A stretch of 64,000 bases of DNA from Eutypa lata. Lineage: Eukaryota; Ascomycota; Sordariomycetes; Xylariales; Diatrypaceae. The position numbers and the translations under genes were made by a program. The stretch is taken from positions 1,302,001 to 1,366,000 of the forward strand of contig JAKULF010000001.1 in NCBI GenBank assembly GCA_022661535.1, read 5' to 3'. Positions 22,077 through 34,163 of this stretch are shown piece after piece (position 1 is the first letter of the stretch; each line of letters starts with the position of its first letter). Below the pieces are notes generated by a model. It ran no database searches. It was not told the DNA's origin and worked only from the letters and a program-made list of their open reading frames with translations.

Positions 22077-23975
22077 TCATATGTAATCACCTTCTTCCCA
22101 ACTCCTTTTTTCAACCTCAAACTCCTTTGAGTAATCGCCGAAAGCTTTGAACAGTTCATGCAACATATCACGTGTCCGCTCTGCGTACCTGAACCCTTCG
22201 AATAAAGCCCTAGTGTATTCCCAGTACTCGGGGTAAAACCCTGCACTCTCCCAATCAACAATACCGGTCACTTTCCAGACCTTAGCCCCGTCCGGCTGTG
22301 TGACTTGATCAACTAGAATGTTCCGCATATTCAAATCAGCATGTGTAAACAAGATTGAATGGCCCCTGCGACTCGGGTCGTCTGGGTTACGCAAGAGCTG
22401 ACTGAAAGCTGCCTCATCTGCAAAGGGTCCTATAGCGTCTCCATGCTCCACACGGGTGTCTCTGCAGGCCTGACCTAGCGTACTGCAGATAGCAAACTCC
22501 GGGCGGACAGTTTTTGGAATAGCTCGTATTTGGGATATATATTCTTGCATTTGAAACACAAAGTCGGCGTAATCCCTATCCGACAGCATTTCCATGTAAG
22601 TCGTAAAGGGAACACCTGGAACGCGGCTCATGAGAAGGTAGCCATCGGATTCTCCTGGCTCGAAAACTAAATCTATCGGCCGAGGAACCGGGACCGAGGT
22701 ATATTGGCGAACCATTTTCAGAGCATTGAACTCATTCTGGAGTAAGTCAATGTCCCTACGATCCTTTAAATAAAGCCCAAATGGCAGTCTTTGAGCAGGA
22801 CCTAAAGGATTCGGTCCATAGATACGGTAGCCTATCATCCGCAGAATCTTGTAGGCACCCACTCGAATTCTCCTTGGGAATTTGGCCCAGATTGTGATAC
22901 AAGCACTCTTCAGAAATTCCATAAAAGAGAAGGAATTTCTGTGGACTGGCTGTAATACTCTGGAAGCTGTAATTGGCGAGTGAGCCCTTGGTGGAGTGAC
23001 TTGGGAGGCCTCACGAAGAGCAAAGTCGTTAGCTAGTTGGAGCCAACGGATGTTCGTTGCGAATCGAGCATGCGTTCCTAGAAAGCGCGCATCGACTTTC
23101 TGCAGTCTAGAGCGAGAATGGTCCCCGAGTACTGGATAGTAACCCTTGATATCCAATTCTTTCTCATTGATTAGGGTGCCCACGCGGTTGATCTCATACT
23201 AGCAAAAAAAGATCAGCAACATGTAAGAAACGATCAGGGAGGAGAGAGGATACAAAGGTTATCTGTTCCGAAAAAAATATCGACTTACTTCAATCATCGA
23301 AGGTTGTAATCTATCGAATCTAAGAAATCCTTGTGTGAACACCTGGGCTGCTGACTTTCGAACAAGCCAGTGGCTGTGAAGCGGGTTCATCGTCTCAGGG
23401 TTCCGAATATAAGCGAGCCACCAGTCACGATAGGGAGGTGTGAAAAAGGCCCCTAGCATTTCGTGAATGGGTGGCTGATGATTGAAGTTAGTTCCACCGT
23501 GATTTAAACAGTCATGACTCTTACTTAATCATACCTCATTTTCAGACCAGCCCGTAGGTAGTTCGAGAATAGGGACAACTATCAATGGATCCCAAAGATG
23601 TCCTAGTTTCCCGGTGATGCAACACCTACCGCCATCGCGCCTTCTGATGGCAGCTTGATCAACGGGATTAGGGGGTGGCGGGGCAGAACTATGTTCATAG
23701 ACTGAAAAGTGGATAAGTATCAGAAAACGGGACAAGCCACAGGACGGAAACTCACTAGATCCTACAATATATTTCCAGTTTGAAACAATCTCCAGAAGAT
23801 TAACATGGTGATCGTCATCTAGACGGCACCTTTCCAGTATGTAGCGAGCAGGAAGTCGGGGATTGAGAGCTTCTAGGATGAAAGATTCAAGCAGAGGGCC
23901 GAGAGGGTACGACAACTTCGCATCCTCAATGAGCGACAATGCCGAGTCCACTTCCTCTCCAAATCCCGCTGACAT
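22077..23975 (-). CDS. APH-family kinase-like protein with N-terminal HNH-like region
   Basis: Four exons (introns 23702-23755, 23475-23534, 23199-23288) encode about 564 residues. The C-terminal half is an aminoglycoside-phosphotransferase/choline-kinase-like fold: LLMSRVPGVPF (hinge), FTHADLNMRNILV (catalytic loop, Asp near residue 477) and GIVDWESAGFYPEYWE (metal-binding Asp near 505). The first ~190 residues carry RRRDGGRCCITG followed by LIVVPILELP, which resembles fungal HNH_2-type modules. The usual His of the HIIP element is Val here, so nuclease activity is doubtful. A linking block (FTPPYRDWWLAYI, WLVRKSAAQVFTQGF) is well formed and seems conserved. Fungi have many such APH-like proteins of unknown substrate, some perhaps acting on small molecules. 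Splice junctions keep the frame throughout, so I regard this as one intact gene and not two. Confidence 0.85.
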
Positions 23976-24893
23976 GGCTTGTGATTGCGGAAGTTTTAAA
24001 GGTTAGTGATTGTTGTGATAATGGTGTACTTGATGAAACATACTTTGAAGTTATATTTACTAACAGGTGTTCTGTTTCTGGGTGATGTGCGACCAAATCA
24101 GCTGACCTAGAACCAACATTTAATTGTTAGGTGGGGGGAGCGGGCGTCGTGAACTTTCATTGGTTGATAATAAATAGTTAACTCGGCGCGTCTCAACTAG
24201 ACACGCCCGGCCCGACAGGCCCTTCAGCGCTTGACGAGTTCAAGGGTCAGGGTTCAATTCCCTACCTCCGTATTTATGCCTGTTTTAATTGCTTTATACT
24301 AATAGATTTTTCTATATGTAGAAACACTGTATCTGAGAGTAGTCTGTCAGGAAAGGATTCTACATTTAGTTTGCATGTCTGATATGCCGCGCGTCTAAAA
24401 TAGCTCTTTTCTAATTCTGTCACGGGAAGTTGCGTGAGACTTCACCCACTCACCCTTTACAGCAGTTGGTGTTTCTATATTTTACTCAAGGAGTATGGCA
24501 CTCTCTTAGATCAACGATCATGCTTTCATTCAGAAGCCTGGCGCTTGCCGACATAGGCCAACTTTGAAGCCTAGTCATGATTTACGTCCCAAGGTTGAGA
24601 ACACCCTTGCTGTGGCTTTGCTAATGACAACCAACTGCAACAAATTTCCAATTCCAGTTGTCCAGTTCCAACCTCATGAAGTATGAAGAATGGGTAGGTT
24701 TTTTCTATATAATGAGAGTGGTATGTCTATATCTCTGTTCATAGCTGTATCAGTTAAATCATCTCTATACTCCAAATTGCCAACATTCTCAGCACTATAG
24801 CTCCAATTACTTGTGTTTTATCCTTTCATAAATATTTACCAGAAGTCCTGCATCCTCTGATTCATTGACACTACCCTTTTTGTCCTTGTAAAA
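23976..24893. other. Intergenic with a tRNA-like fragment
   Basis: This is the divergent promoter region between the kinase-like gene (minus) and the unknown gene (plus). It contains a T-arm-like fragment at 24248-24271, listed separately. No coding sequence was found. Confidence 0.5.
24248..24271 (+). other. T-arm-like fragment of a tRNA
   Basis: The bases CAGGG-TTCAATT-CCCTA form a 4-5 pair stem with a canonical T-loop, followed by CCTCCGT, which would be the 3' half of an acceptor stem. No matching 5' acceptor half (ACGGAGG), D-arm or anticodon arm is found within 90 bases upstream. At best this is a 3' tRNA remnant, and it may be a chance match. Confidence 0.3.
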
Positions 24894-25857
24894 ATGAGCC
24901 TTCATCCCCAAGCATATCATACCCAGACCAACGTTCGCCCCCAAGTATACCGTGGTCAGGGCAGCCTTGATCCCAAAGTATACGGTGCCAAGAACAGTCT
25001 ATATATCACATTTCAATACCTTCGGACTGTGAATGGACAGAACAAATATGTTAGTTTGCCTTTATGAAGCATAGACGTCAAGTTTTACTAAACTTTAGAA
25101 GCACTGGGGACTATGGGCCACCGGCGAACGACCTCCACAAGGCGTCATGTATCATGCAACGGATAAGAACAGGTCTGCTTTAGATCTCTATTACGAAACA
25201 AAGGAAGTCTCGGACCCGACGAAGTCACACACCATGATTGTATGCCTTAAGGTGGCAGACATTTCATACTTGGAAGTCATAGACAGATATGTGAGGGCCG
25301 TCCCCTTAATGAATCCTTACAAGATACCCCGTGGTGAACCGGTGTGGACTTGTCGGGTTTGGGTCAAAGAGGCCCTGAAAAATCTGCATGCCGCCAGAGT
25401 GATACGGTTGCCGGCTAGCCTCGGTAAGATCTCAAAAGTTTCCCGTCAAAACATTGAAACTCATAAGTATCGCACCACAGAGAAAATCGAGAAATGTGGT
25501 ATATACACCGCTGATAAAGTCGTGCCTTACCGTCGTCCTAACAAGGGCCAACGACCTCGGCTAGAAAAGCCTAGTATGTACAACGATCTAGATTGGCTGT
25601 CTCAAAACATAAGCCCAACGGTTCCGATGGACATCGATTCAGTCCAAGATCATCCGGTTCAAGAGCGTTATTATGGGCCGAAGCCAATGATAACCGACAT
25701 GACGACTCAAGCGCCAAAAAGACCCTATTATGGTGCAAAGCCGATGATCACAGATTCAAACCACCAATCTACTGTGCAGCCGAACCATTATGGGACGACT
25801 CCAATGATGATTGATTCGACGGGTTACTACACTTCAAGTTCACGGCGTGCTTACTAA
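24894..25857 (+). CDS. Fungal protein of unknown function with C-terminal repeats
   Basis: Two exons (intron 25050-25098, GTTAGT...TAG) give about 304 residues. The start at 24894 follows an AAAA context, and exon 1 contains exactly 52 codons. The core has YITFQYLRTVNG, then KHWGLWATGERPPQGVMYHA, then a Trp/Cys segment (EPVWTCRVWVKEALKNLHAA). This layout recalls a widespread fungal domain of unknown function (from memory DUF6914-like; not verified). The tail holds three imperfect repeats of about 20 residues, each built on [YH]YGxxPMxxD: YYGPKPMITD, YYGAKPMITD and HYGTTPMMID. There is no signal peptide or membrane segment. The role is unknown. The tail repeats suggest a short linear motif displayed several times. 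Confidence 0.8.
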
Positions 25858-26661
25858 GACTACCCATGTCATACAAAGCCAGCTGGACAGGTTATATGGA
25901 ATTTGTGAAGGTTACATGGCGTTCTATCGAAATTTGTATTTATTTCCTTGATAATAACATCTCATATGTGTAATGTGGTTTGCCTCATGATATCCTGAGC
26001 TTGTTTCAGAGAGAGTAGACCGTAATAATCCTCCTTGGACCTTTCATAATGCATTCAAGTTCATTACTTAGTGTTTAAAATGATATCGTATGAGGATATT
26101 TAATAATAAGGATCTTCAAGACAATTGAACTACTAAATAGTAATACACCAGAACAAGCTTCCTTAGTATGGTACTAGGTGACATAATCCACGTAATGAAA
26201 TTTATCCATAGTACCTGGGTTGATAAGGTGGAAATAAATTTGACGACGAGATATAGCTGAACACTCGGCTCACATGGATTTCCCCCCTTTTCAGAGTTCG
26301 GGCACATCCATGCTTACGTCCAACTATGTCTAACACCTAATATATGTTACGAGACCAGTCCTTCCCTACATTCATATGAAAGTGTATCAGCTGATCTTAT
26401 TTACCCGATACTTATAGTATGTAGACACTTTTAATACTACTACGTAGATTATACTAAGCCTTAAAAAAGGAAAAAAGGAAACACCTGCAATAAATCTCAT
26501 GAATATACTGGGATTCGTTTCATTTCCTTTTGAACCTTCTTAGACAATGGTTTCTTGATGCAAGTATTGCATTCTCCTCAGTCTTAATATACCTTGCCCT
26601 GTCTTGTACTCGATATACCATTAGAAGGGACGAGTTAGCAAACTCGGTACATCCCTTGAAG
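25858..26661. other. Intergenic, AT-rich
   Basis: Convergent 3' regions of the unknown gene and the O-methyltransferase gene. It is AT-rich with an A-rich stretch near 26460-26480. No gene is seen. Confidence 0.5.
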
Positions 26662-28138
26662 TTAATCGAAACCAGTAGCAGGATTTGTTCGCGCTAATTC
26701 GCATTCAATGAGACATTCGCAACCTCCGCTAACACTCCATATCTTGCAAATCTTCAAGCCTCCAGCCTTCAGCAAAGAAATCCAGTCTTCTTCTGTCCTT
26801 TCCCTGGAAGAAAGAGTGATCATGAGCTGCATGTCGAGAGCCGTGGTGTCCCAGTGGGCATTGCGCGAAGGAACGACGTTCTCGTTGATGAGGAACTTGC
26901 TATATCCAGGTTCCATCGCCCCCGTGACCCGTGCGAGAATCTTCAAGCAGGTCTCATCCGACCAATCATGGAGGATGTAATGCATGAAATAGACCCTACT
27001 GCCTATGTGTGATAAAGTACCGAATCAGCTACGTTCAGTTACGAACAGACACGCTTGAAGAAATGCTTACCTTTGAGAGGTTGCTCGGTGAAGAAATCGT
27101 AACTCATTCGCTCTATCTCCTCCCTCAGGTTGTCTATCTGTCCAATGACTGCTGGCAAATCCTGCAGCACAAGGCGGCCGGGTGGGGAGGGATGCTTCTG
27201 TAAGTATTCTTCCAAGTCATAGCCAGTTGCCCCAGCTATATCCACCAGGAAAACTTCACCGTCACCATGACGAGCTCCATCAATCAGTTTCTCTTGAATT
27301 GGAAAGAATCCTGGATCCATCCAGCTGGGACGCCCTTCGTGGTACCCGGCCATAAAGTGGCTAAACAACTCTCCATAGGGTGGGTTGGCCTGGAGATGTC
27401 CGAAGAGACTCAGCTTCGTTTTATACGCATACTGCAGCGCCCCACCGGCCATACTGTTAGGCATTTTGTAACCGGTTTTCTTCATGAATTTATGGAAGTG
27501 GTTGTGTGCAGAGAAAACAGCGCTTGGCCTGCTCGCGACGCTGGTTAATAGATCATGGGAATTTAGTTTATAGATTATGATACTGACATCATTATATAGC
27601 TCGCACTCATATTCGGATGACAGAGAGCAGTGGTAAACCTGGTAGGTTTATACTCGTCGGTTGCCGTCTGTATGGTATAACCCATTGCAGTGAGGTGCCG
27701 GAGGATTCGAACTATGAATATTTGCATTAATTAGTTCTTTCAGCTGCATGTAAGCTTCTCTTACCGACGACAATAGGATCAACGCCGACCTTATTGGCAA
27801 GATCGGCCGATGATTTACTACTTCCATTTCCCTTGGCCATCACTTTAAATAATCCCACGTCAACGCCGAGCGTCAATGCGGCCATCGCACAGGGCTAGAT
27901 AAACGAGTTAGTTATAACCTGCTAAGTTGATACATATCAAAATCCATACCTGAGCTAAACAATGCCTACACATCGTCTCACGGGGTGTTTCCAAGGCTCT
28001 CGCTAGACTACGGGCTTCTTCCACAAGCTGAATCCGGATCGAGTCATTGCCTACAACAAGTGAAGCCGCCAACTCGTTTATCTTCTTGACATAGCTCATC
28101 ACACTCTGCGGGTCACTTGGTTCCGGCATAATCTCCAT
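26662..28138 (-). CDS. SAM-dependent O-methyltransferase (COMT-like, fungal)
   Basis: Five exons (introns 27895-27949, 27712-27764, 27541-27587, 27003-27070) encode about 417 residues. The N-terminal helical dimerisation/winged-helix part includes MAALTLGVDVGLFKVMA and RILRHLTAMGYTIQ. The SAM-binding motif reads FLVDIAGATGYDLEEYL, a variant of the usual VDVGGGxGH. Downstream come LVLQDLPAVI and YFMHYILHDWSDE, whose His-Asp is the expected catalytic base region, and a C-terminal LLKAGGLKICKIWSV. The enzyme should transfer a methyl group from SAM to a hydroxyl of an aromatic or polyketide-like metabolite in the cytosol. The gene is divergent from a P450 1.8 kb away, so the two may act on the same compound. 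The G-rich loop (AGATG in place of GGGxG) is slightly unusual but keeps small residues. Confidence 0.92.
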
Positions 28139-29911
28139 TTCGGAAGAAGTTCCCCTGGTACTTCGGTTGGCTATGCTCTTGTTTTCGAGATCATATATTC
28201 TAGAGATTTTGAAGTGCTTGAGAGGTGTAAGAAGAAGGTGACAGTGTAATCAGCAGTGTACTGAATGCAGTTGATTTATGATAGGCTAAAGGACGTAGAG
28301 TATATGTGTCTAGTTTTGTCGACTCCTATTCACCATGTCACATCGGTAGGCGGTACAATGTTACTCTGTGTCACGGCAGGCTCGGGCCCAGGCCGAGTTT
28401 CCGTACATATAATGGCGCTACGCGCCACCTAGCGAGACTTCCTTCTTCGTACAACAACAATATACTTAACTAGATCCTATGGTTTGTTGGTGTCGTGACA
28501 CTCTGGGGGGTTCAGCCATGTACACCTAAGCGACTTGAAGCGCTATTATACATATCACTTATGAATATATATCAGAATTGTATATTTTACCCTTGTAGGA
28601 ATCATCTTTATAGGACGTCATCGATATTGTAAAGCTATCTGTTGGCTAACACGGGGTTGATAATTACACCAGTGAAAACGGGGGACTTTGCATATATAAA
28701 ATGTGATGCTTAAAGTTTAAGTTAAATTTACCTATTCAAATAATAAATAAAATTATAAATTCAATACCAAATAAGCCAGTTTCCTTCGAAGGAAAACAAG
28801 TCAGTACGACTCTCAAGTTCGGCCGGTTTACAGTGATGAGCTCTACAGATTAAAAGCAGATATCCACATATAAGAACAAATAATATCAGGATTTAATATC
28901 TCTTGTCGAACTCCCAAAGACACTGCCACCAACGATTAGCGTAGATAATCCTTTACCGAATATGCAGTTCCCAAATATGCATTAGACTCTACGGAAAGTT
29001 CCGAAATACTTATCAAGTCTTATGTATATGTACATAGTTTATCCGTAACAGTTTCACACCAACAAAATTATCTGGTTTAGCGCTTATGTCGTGATGTCTC
29101 AGTGAAGGATTTAACGAATTACACATCTTCTTTACTCGATCTGTCTAATTTGTTCCACGATTATGTAACTCATATTTAACAAAATTGTGTTCACAATGTC
29201 TCAGGAGATATTCGTCCGGAAGCAATATCCGGATTACTACGGAATGAAGGAAAACGGATGCCTGGCTCATCAGGGATCTGGTGAGATCACCATCATACCC
29301 CAGCAAAGGATTCTTTTAGGACGAGACTAGTCAACTAGTCCAATGCTTGTCCAATGCTTGTCTAGTAACCTGGTAACGGGATCAGCCATGCGGCCGCGAT
29401 GCTGGATATTGGAAAACGAACTCCGGGTGGCAAACGCTGACCTCGAAGCTTTGTATCAATATGGAAAGTGTGGTAATACAGATATCCCATCGTACATCAA
29501 ACCCCTCAAAAAGCTACTCAGTACATCAGTCGAATTGACCAAGATTTCAATATCAATGATGGTATTCGGTTTTGCTTTTATTTAATACTCTAAATCACCG
29601 GGTAGATACATGCGTAGGTTACCTATGTGTATAGCACGGCAATTACCGATGATGGCATCGTAATCTTCAGTGTAAGCACTGACTGAGATGGAAGTTCATC
29701 CTAGATATTCGTACTAGTCTAGTGGCGCGTTGGTTAGTGTATTCCTGAATTACGTGCGGTTGTTTAGTGGCTTACGAAGTACATTGAACCAATGCCCACG
29801 TGTATATATATAATCTTAAGCTTAGGTCCCTAAGGACTCCGCGGCCTGGTTCTCCTAGTCTAGTCAAAACACAAGAACGCTGAACTAAGACCGGCCGTTA
29901 TCAGCGCAAAT
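28139..29911. other. Intergenic between divergent O-methyltransferase and P450 genes
   Basis: About 1.8 kb. A possible small gene remnant begins MSQEIFVRKQYPDYYG at 29196, and another open stretch at about 29388-29480 reads WILENELRVANADLEALYQ. I cannot join them confidently. An 11-base tandem duplication (GTCCAATGCTT) lies at 29338-29359. The rest is AT-rich, especially 28560-29060. Confidence 0.45.
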
Positions 29912-31803
29912 ATGCTCCAAATACATCAACTTGTTGGGGCCCAAGGTCTGCTTGTTATAACAACAGTCTTGCTCGCAGTGGTGGTAGCAATATTCAAACC
30001 ACGCTCTGGGACTTCAAAGAAGCCACCATGTCTCCCCGAAACAGTGCCGTATGTCTCCAATACATATCAGTACATAACCAACCAGAAGGGATTTCTAGAC
30101 CGAGCCGGGTGAGTATTGGAGATGATGTGGGCTGTCAACCCCCTATTGCTTTATATTGATCTCTTATCCTATAACAGAAAACTCTTGAAGGACAACAACA
30201 CCATCCAGTTTAGCATGGCAGGTGTACCAGTATACCTCATAGCGGGGGCTCATAACATTCAAACCTTGTTCAAGCCCTCGAGACACATCGGTAGTGAAGC
30301 CTTAATGCAGCAGTTGATCTTCCCCAAGATTCTAGGGATGCCAAAAGACGAAGTTGCCAGGTTCGAAAGGGATATAACTGGGAGGGCAAAGGTCCCTAAT
30401 CCCGGTACAGAGGGGGCGTCCCTAGGACAGCGGCTTTGGCACACCAATCACCAAATCTATTCTAGATACCTGGCCCGCACAGAGAGCACAAATCGACTCT
30501 CGGAAATCTACTATGGTAGGATGCTCAAGGAATTTGATAACCAGCCTATCGGCGAATGGGTCACCCTGAGTCTTGTCAACTTCTGCAGGTAAGCTAGGCT
30601 TGTTTCCGCAATACCTATAGCTATGAATGAATACCTTACCCTACTATCCAGATACCAAATGGGACAGAGCGCCACCGAGGCTTTATGCGGCCTTAAGCCC
30701 TTTGAGCTCAACCCCGATTTCCTAGACGGTTTCTGGGGGTTCGAAGCCGCTGTCGCGCCGTTGTTCAGGGGCGTCCCTAAATGGTGGAACCCAAAGCCGT
30801 ACAGAGCCCGCGACCGTTACTTCACCATGGTGGAAAGGTACCTGGATTCCGCCTTTGAAAACTTTGACTGGAGTAAACGAACTGAAACCGAATGGGATCC
30901 CCTTTTCGGTGCATCAGTTTTGCGAGAAATTGCCAAGTGGCTTATAGATAGCGGCTTCCGCCGTAGGACCGCTGCTGCGATGGTAGGCCAGATTGTGTTC
31001 GCGTGAGTTAGCCACCTTTTCTTGCTCCTTCCAGAAAGAACCAAGCTGAATCATGACCAAGTGCGAACACCAACACGATCCCAATTACAACATGGGCAAT
31101 AATGGAAGTAGCTCGCGACCCAGCGCTATACAGAGCCTTGAGGGATGAGGTCCAGACGGCCATCGTGGTGAATCTAGAAACCGGAAAAAAGAGTATCAAC
31201 ATCCAGAAGCTCATTTCGCTGCCCCTGCTACAGTCGGTGTATGTAGAGACCTTGCGCCTACACATGTCATTCAATATCGTACGAGAGGTAACGGAACCTA
31301 TGACGCTGGACGGGTACATGATAAAAAAAGGATCTTTGATCGAGGCACCGATGCAAATCGCTCATACCGAAGAAGCGGCGTGGGGTGTCACTGACCATCC
31401 TGCCTCGGAATTTTGGGCTGAAAGACATATCAAGTATGTCGAGTCGAAAGATGAGGAAGGCAACGTGGTTCAGAAGCGAGAGTTTACCATGGCTGGACGA
31501 TCAAGCACGTTCTTTCCATACGGTAATGACGCCTACTCCCCCCTTTTAACCAGTTACATATGAAAACTAATATTATCTTCAGGTGGTGGATTGCCGGTAT
31601 GCCCGGGACGTCATTTTGCCAAGCAGGAGATTATCATCACACTAGGCTTGGTGATATCTAAGTTCGATCTAGAGTTTGTCGAGTGGACAAAATTGGACGG
31701 ATCACCGTCGGATCGACCTGCCCAAGACAACGAGGACTATGCAGGAGCTGAGGCCATGCCTCCTGATCGCGATATGAAAATTAGATGGAAGCGGGTGTGG
31801 TGA
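29912..31803 (+). CDS. Cytochrome P450 monooxygenase
   Basis: Five exons (introns 30109-30177, 30589-30651, 31003-31061, 31523-31582) encode about 546 residues. An N-terminal membrane anchor (LLVITTVLLAVVVAIF) is followed by a proline-containing hinge. The I-helix region (VFAANTNTIPITTW) has Asn-Thr in place of the usual acidic residue-Thr pair. The K-helix is VETLRLH (ExxR), and the haem-binding loop is FPYGGGLPVCPGRHFAK with the Cys ligand. The overall style (long F-G region, EWTKLDGSPSDRP near the end) resembles the fungal P450s related to the sterol 7-alpha-hydroxylase (CYP7/CYP8-like) branch. It is ER-bound and takes electrons from the P450 reductase. The substrate is unknown, but with a nearby methyltransferase and a 5-alpha-reductase-like enzyme a terpenoid, sterol or polyketide is plausible. 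Confidence 0.93.
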
Positions 31804-33184
31804 ATGATCACTCGATTCTCAGTTGTTTGCCATTAGGATATTCTCATCCTCTTAATCTGAAGGTATCTAAGTAAGGTAGCTAGCTACATGAAAGAACAAG
31901 AAAGGTCTCGTTCCAAGCAGTGTACAGGGGCTCAGTTATGTATGCCTACACGCTGTAGCTCACGGATGAAATGATAATAAAATGAGCCTAGAAACAAAAA
32001 GCACAAATATATCAATCATTTGAGGCCATCAGATATGCGGGCAAGTAAATAACCAACCATGATGCTTTATGATATGGTAATCGTGGAAGGGAGTTGTCGT
32101 TACACACTAGGGGGTTAGGCGAAAGCCAATCAATACTCTGTGTAATTATGTTCGTGACGATGTGAAGTTTGGTAGCACTTATCGAATAGATTTCTCTACA
32201 ACTGTTTCATAAGGCTCACTGTTAGGCTCTAACCCCGACTATGCCCTGACTATACCTTCTTCTATAATTAAGGAGAGTCAGTCGCATTCATAAAATGAGC
32301 GGTAAAGAAAATTGCCTCAGAGACAACAACAATAGAGATGAAGCTCACCGGAGATACATTGGTTTGAATACCTGTTGGAAGCGCAGTGGAAGTTGACAAT
32401 CACATCTTTGAAACCCCCATAATTATAGTTGTTAAACCCCTAATTATGTCGGGTGGTTCCACAATGAGCCGCTTCTTGCCAGTCAGAAGTATGGAAACTG
32501 CACAGCCTCGATTGACTAGGTGTAGATTGTGTTGTAACAACACTTCCCAAATGCAACCTTGGTGAGGGGTATGCGTCATATGTTCTGAGGTAACCTTCGG
32601 CTGGTTGTGTATGCAAAGGCTAGCATTTGAGGCGATTGCAATCCGTGTCTACTAAAAGTAGGCAATCTAATCTGAAGATGAACCATAAAACAAACCTTTT
32701 GCAAATAGTATAAATAGGGGACCTACAAGATAGGCTTCCATCTAATTAATACTACCAAAACGCATACAGGCTACTGACACTACGATAAAACAATAACTTC
32801 TTATACCAGTAGAACACGGTCATATGTGATACATAATCCATCATAGAGCCAATAATTCAAGTCCCCACCTAATATGACCCAGCAGGTCGCGTATGAAAGG
32901 GCTCTAGGAAAGCTCGTAGGATTGTCCATCCGTCAAGAACGAAACGATCAGTGGGCCGATTATGGGAAGGTATTATTACGTGCAACAATTCCATATGTGT
33001 AATAAGCCGTGCTAATAAGGAGTTAGGCACAAACTGAATGGAGTCTAGTCGTAAGTTAACTGCAAATGTGAAGGCAAGAAGAGCCCTGTTTAATAGGTAA
33101 GATGTGTTGAAAATAATTGTCACGGTCATTTAGAAAGCCGTCATCGCCGAAGCTCACAGGGGCGATGATGACACGAATCGCACC
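31804..33184. other. Intergenic, AT-rich
   Basis: Contains the 3' UTR of the P450 gene and the upstream region of the small unknown gene. I found only short random frames and no repeat or RNA gene. Confidence 0.5.
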
Positions 33185-33703
33185 ATGCCGGTATTCAAGG
33201 GGATCACCATCAACTTGGAGCCGGACATGCCACACGACCCGAAAGCCGCCGCGCAATACGCCCTCCTCATCAACTACCCCTACGACGAGGCCAGCATCGG
33301 GAACCTGATCCGCAAGTCGCCGTCCGAGACGCGGCGGTGGCTGGAAGCACAGCGCAAGGACTGGGCGTTCTACGAATACACGGAGGCCATCATGAGCAAG
33401 GGAGAGCGCTGCGTCCGCAGAGACGCCCCTCCGGATCGCTGCCCGCATATCGACGTGGAGCTGTACTTCCGGTTCGACGGAGATGTGGAGGCTGCGGATG
33501 ACGAGGATGAGGTTGGGAACAGCTGCACTATGACCTACGTCAACCATTTCTTCCTTTTTAACCAGATGGGAGATGGCCTCTGGGCGGGCGACTGGCGGCC
33601 GACTAGGGGCTACTGTGCTATCGTGGCTTTGAAGGTGTTGGATTATTTGACTAAGGGGTCCACTGATTCTTTAACTTCGTCTATGAGGAACCTAGGTCTC
33701 TAG
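33185..33703 (+). CDS. Small unknown protein
   Basis: A 172-residue open frame whose codon choice (GC-rich third positions) stands out from its AT-rich flanks, which supports real coding. It begins MPVFKGITINLEPDMP and contains YALLINYPYDEAS, a Trp-rich middle (RRWLEAQRKDWAFYEY), an acidic stretch (EAADDEDE) and NHFFLFNQMGDGLWAGDW. There is no signal peptide or transmembrane segment. I do not recognise the family. It lies between the P450 gene and the steroid-reductase-like gene and converges with the latter. Confidence 0.65.
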   Translation: MPVFKGITINLEPDMPHDPKAAAQYALLINYPYDEASIGNLIRKSPSETRRWLEAQRKDWAFYEYTEAIMSKGERCVRRDAPPDRCPHIDVELYFRFDGDVEAADDEDEVGNSCTMTYVNHFFLFNQMGDGLWAGDWRPTRGYCAIVALKVLDYLTKGSTDSLTSSMRNLGL

Positions 33704-34163
33704 ATGTAGAGGAGTTGGGACATTATTATTTGCCCCTGGAATTATTGGGGAGCTTGATATTGATGAGATGCGTTAGTTTATAGGCCGAATTAGATCTTCT
33801 AGATTGTAGTCTCCAAGAGTCTTCTGACGTCAAACAATACCGTCTGATGTGGCAATATTATATTGGCTTGATCACAGCCTCAAGTCGTTGATGTGATTTA
33901 CGATATGCCTGATTAGACTAACATCAAATGAACGTAACTGGAAGAGGATACAGGATAACAACTACACCAGCAATCTATAACCTTCAACCACGACAAAGTA
34001 ATTCGCTGTCGTTGACCCCTTTACTTATTACAATTAAATCCAAAAGTACAAGGCTATCCACTACCAACATAAGCGAGGACGCACATCAACCTCATCAATA
34101 CACAATAGTAGTCATGAAGGTGAATACCCGGTTCGTGTAGTTGTGGGAGGCATTCATCGGGCA
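33704..34163. other. Intergenic, convergent 3' regions
   Basis: It separates the small unknown gene from the reductase-like gene that runs towards it. No other feature is seen. Confidence 0.5.

Noticed and set aside
24181..24290. Complete tRNA gene
   Set aside because: Only the T-arm and a possible 3' acceptor half are present. There is no D-arm, anticodon arm or matching 5' acceptor strand.
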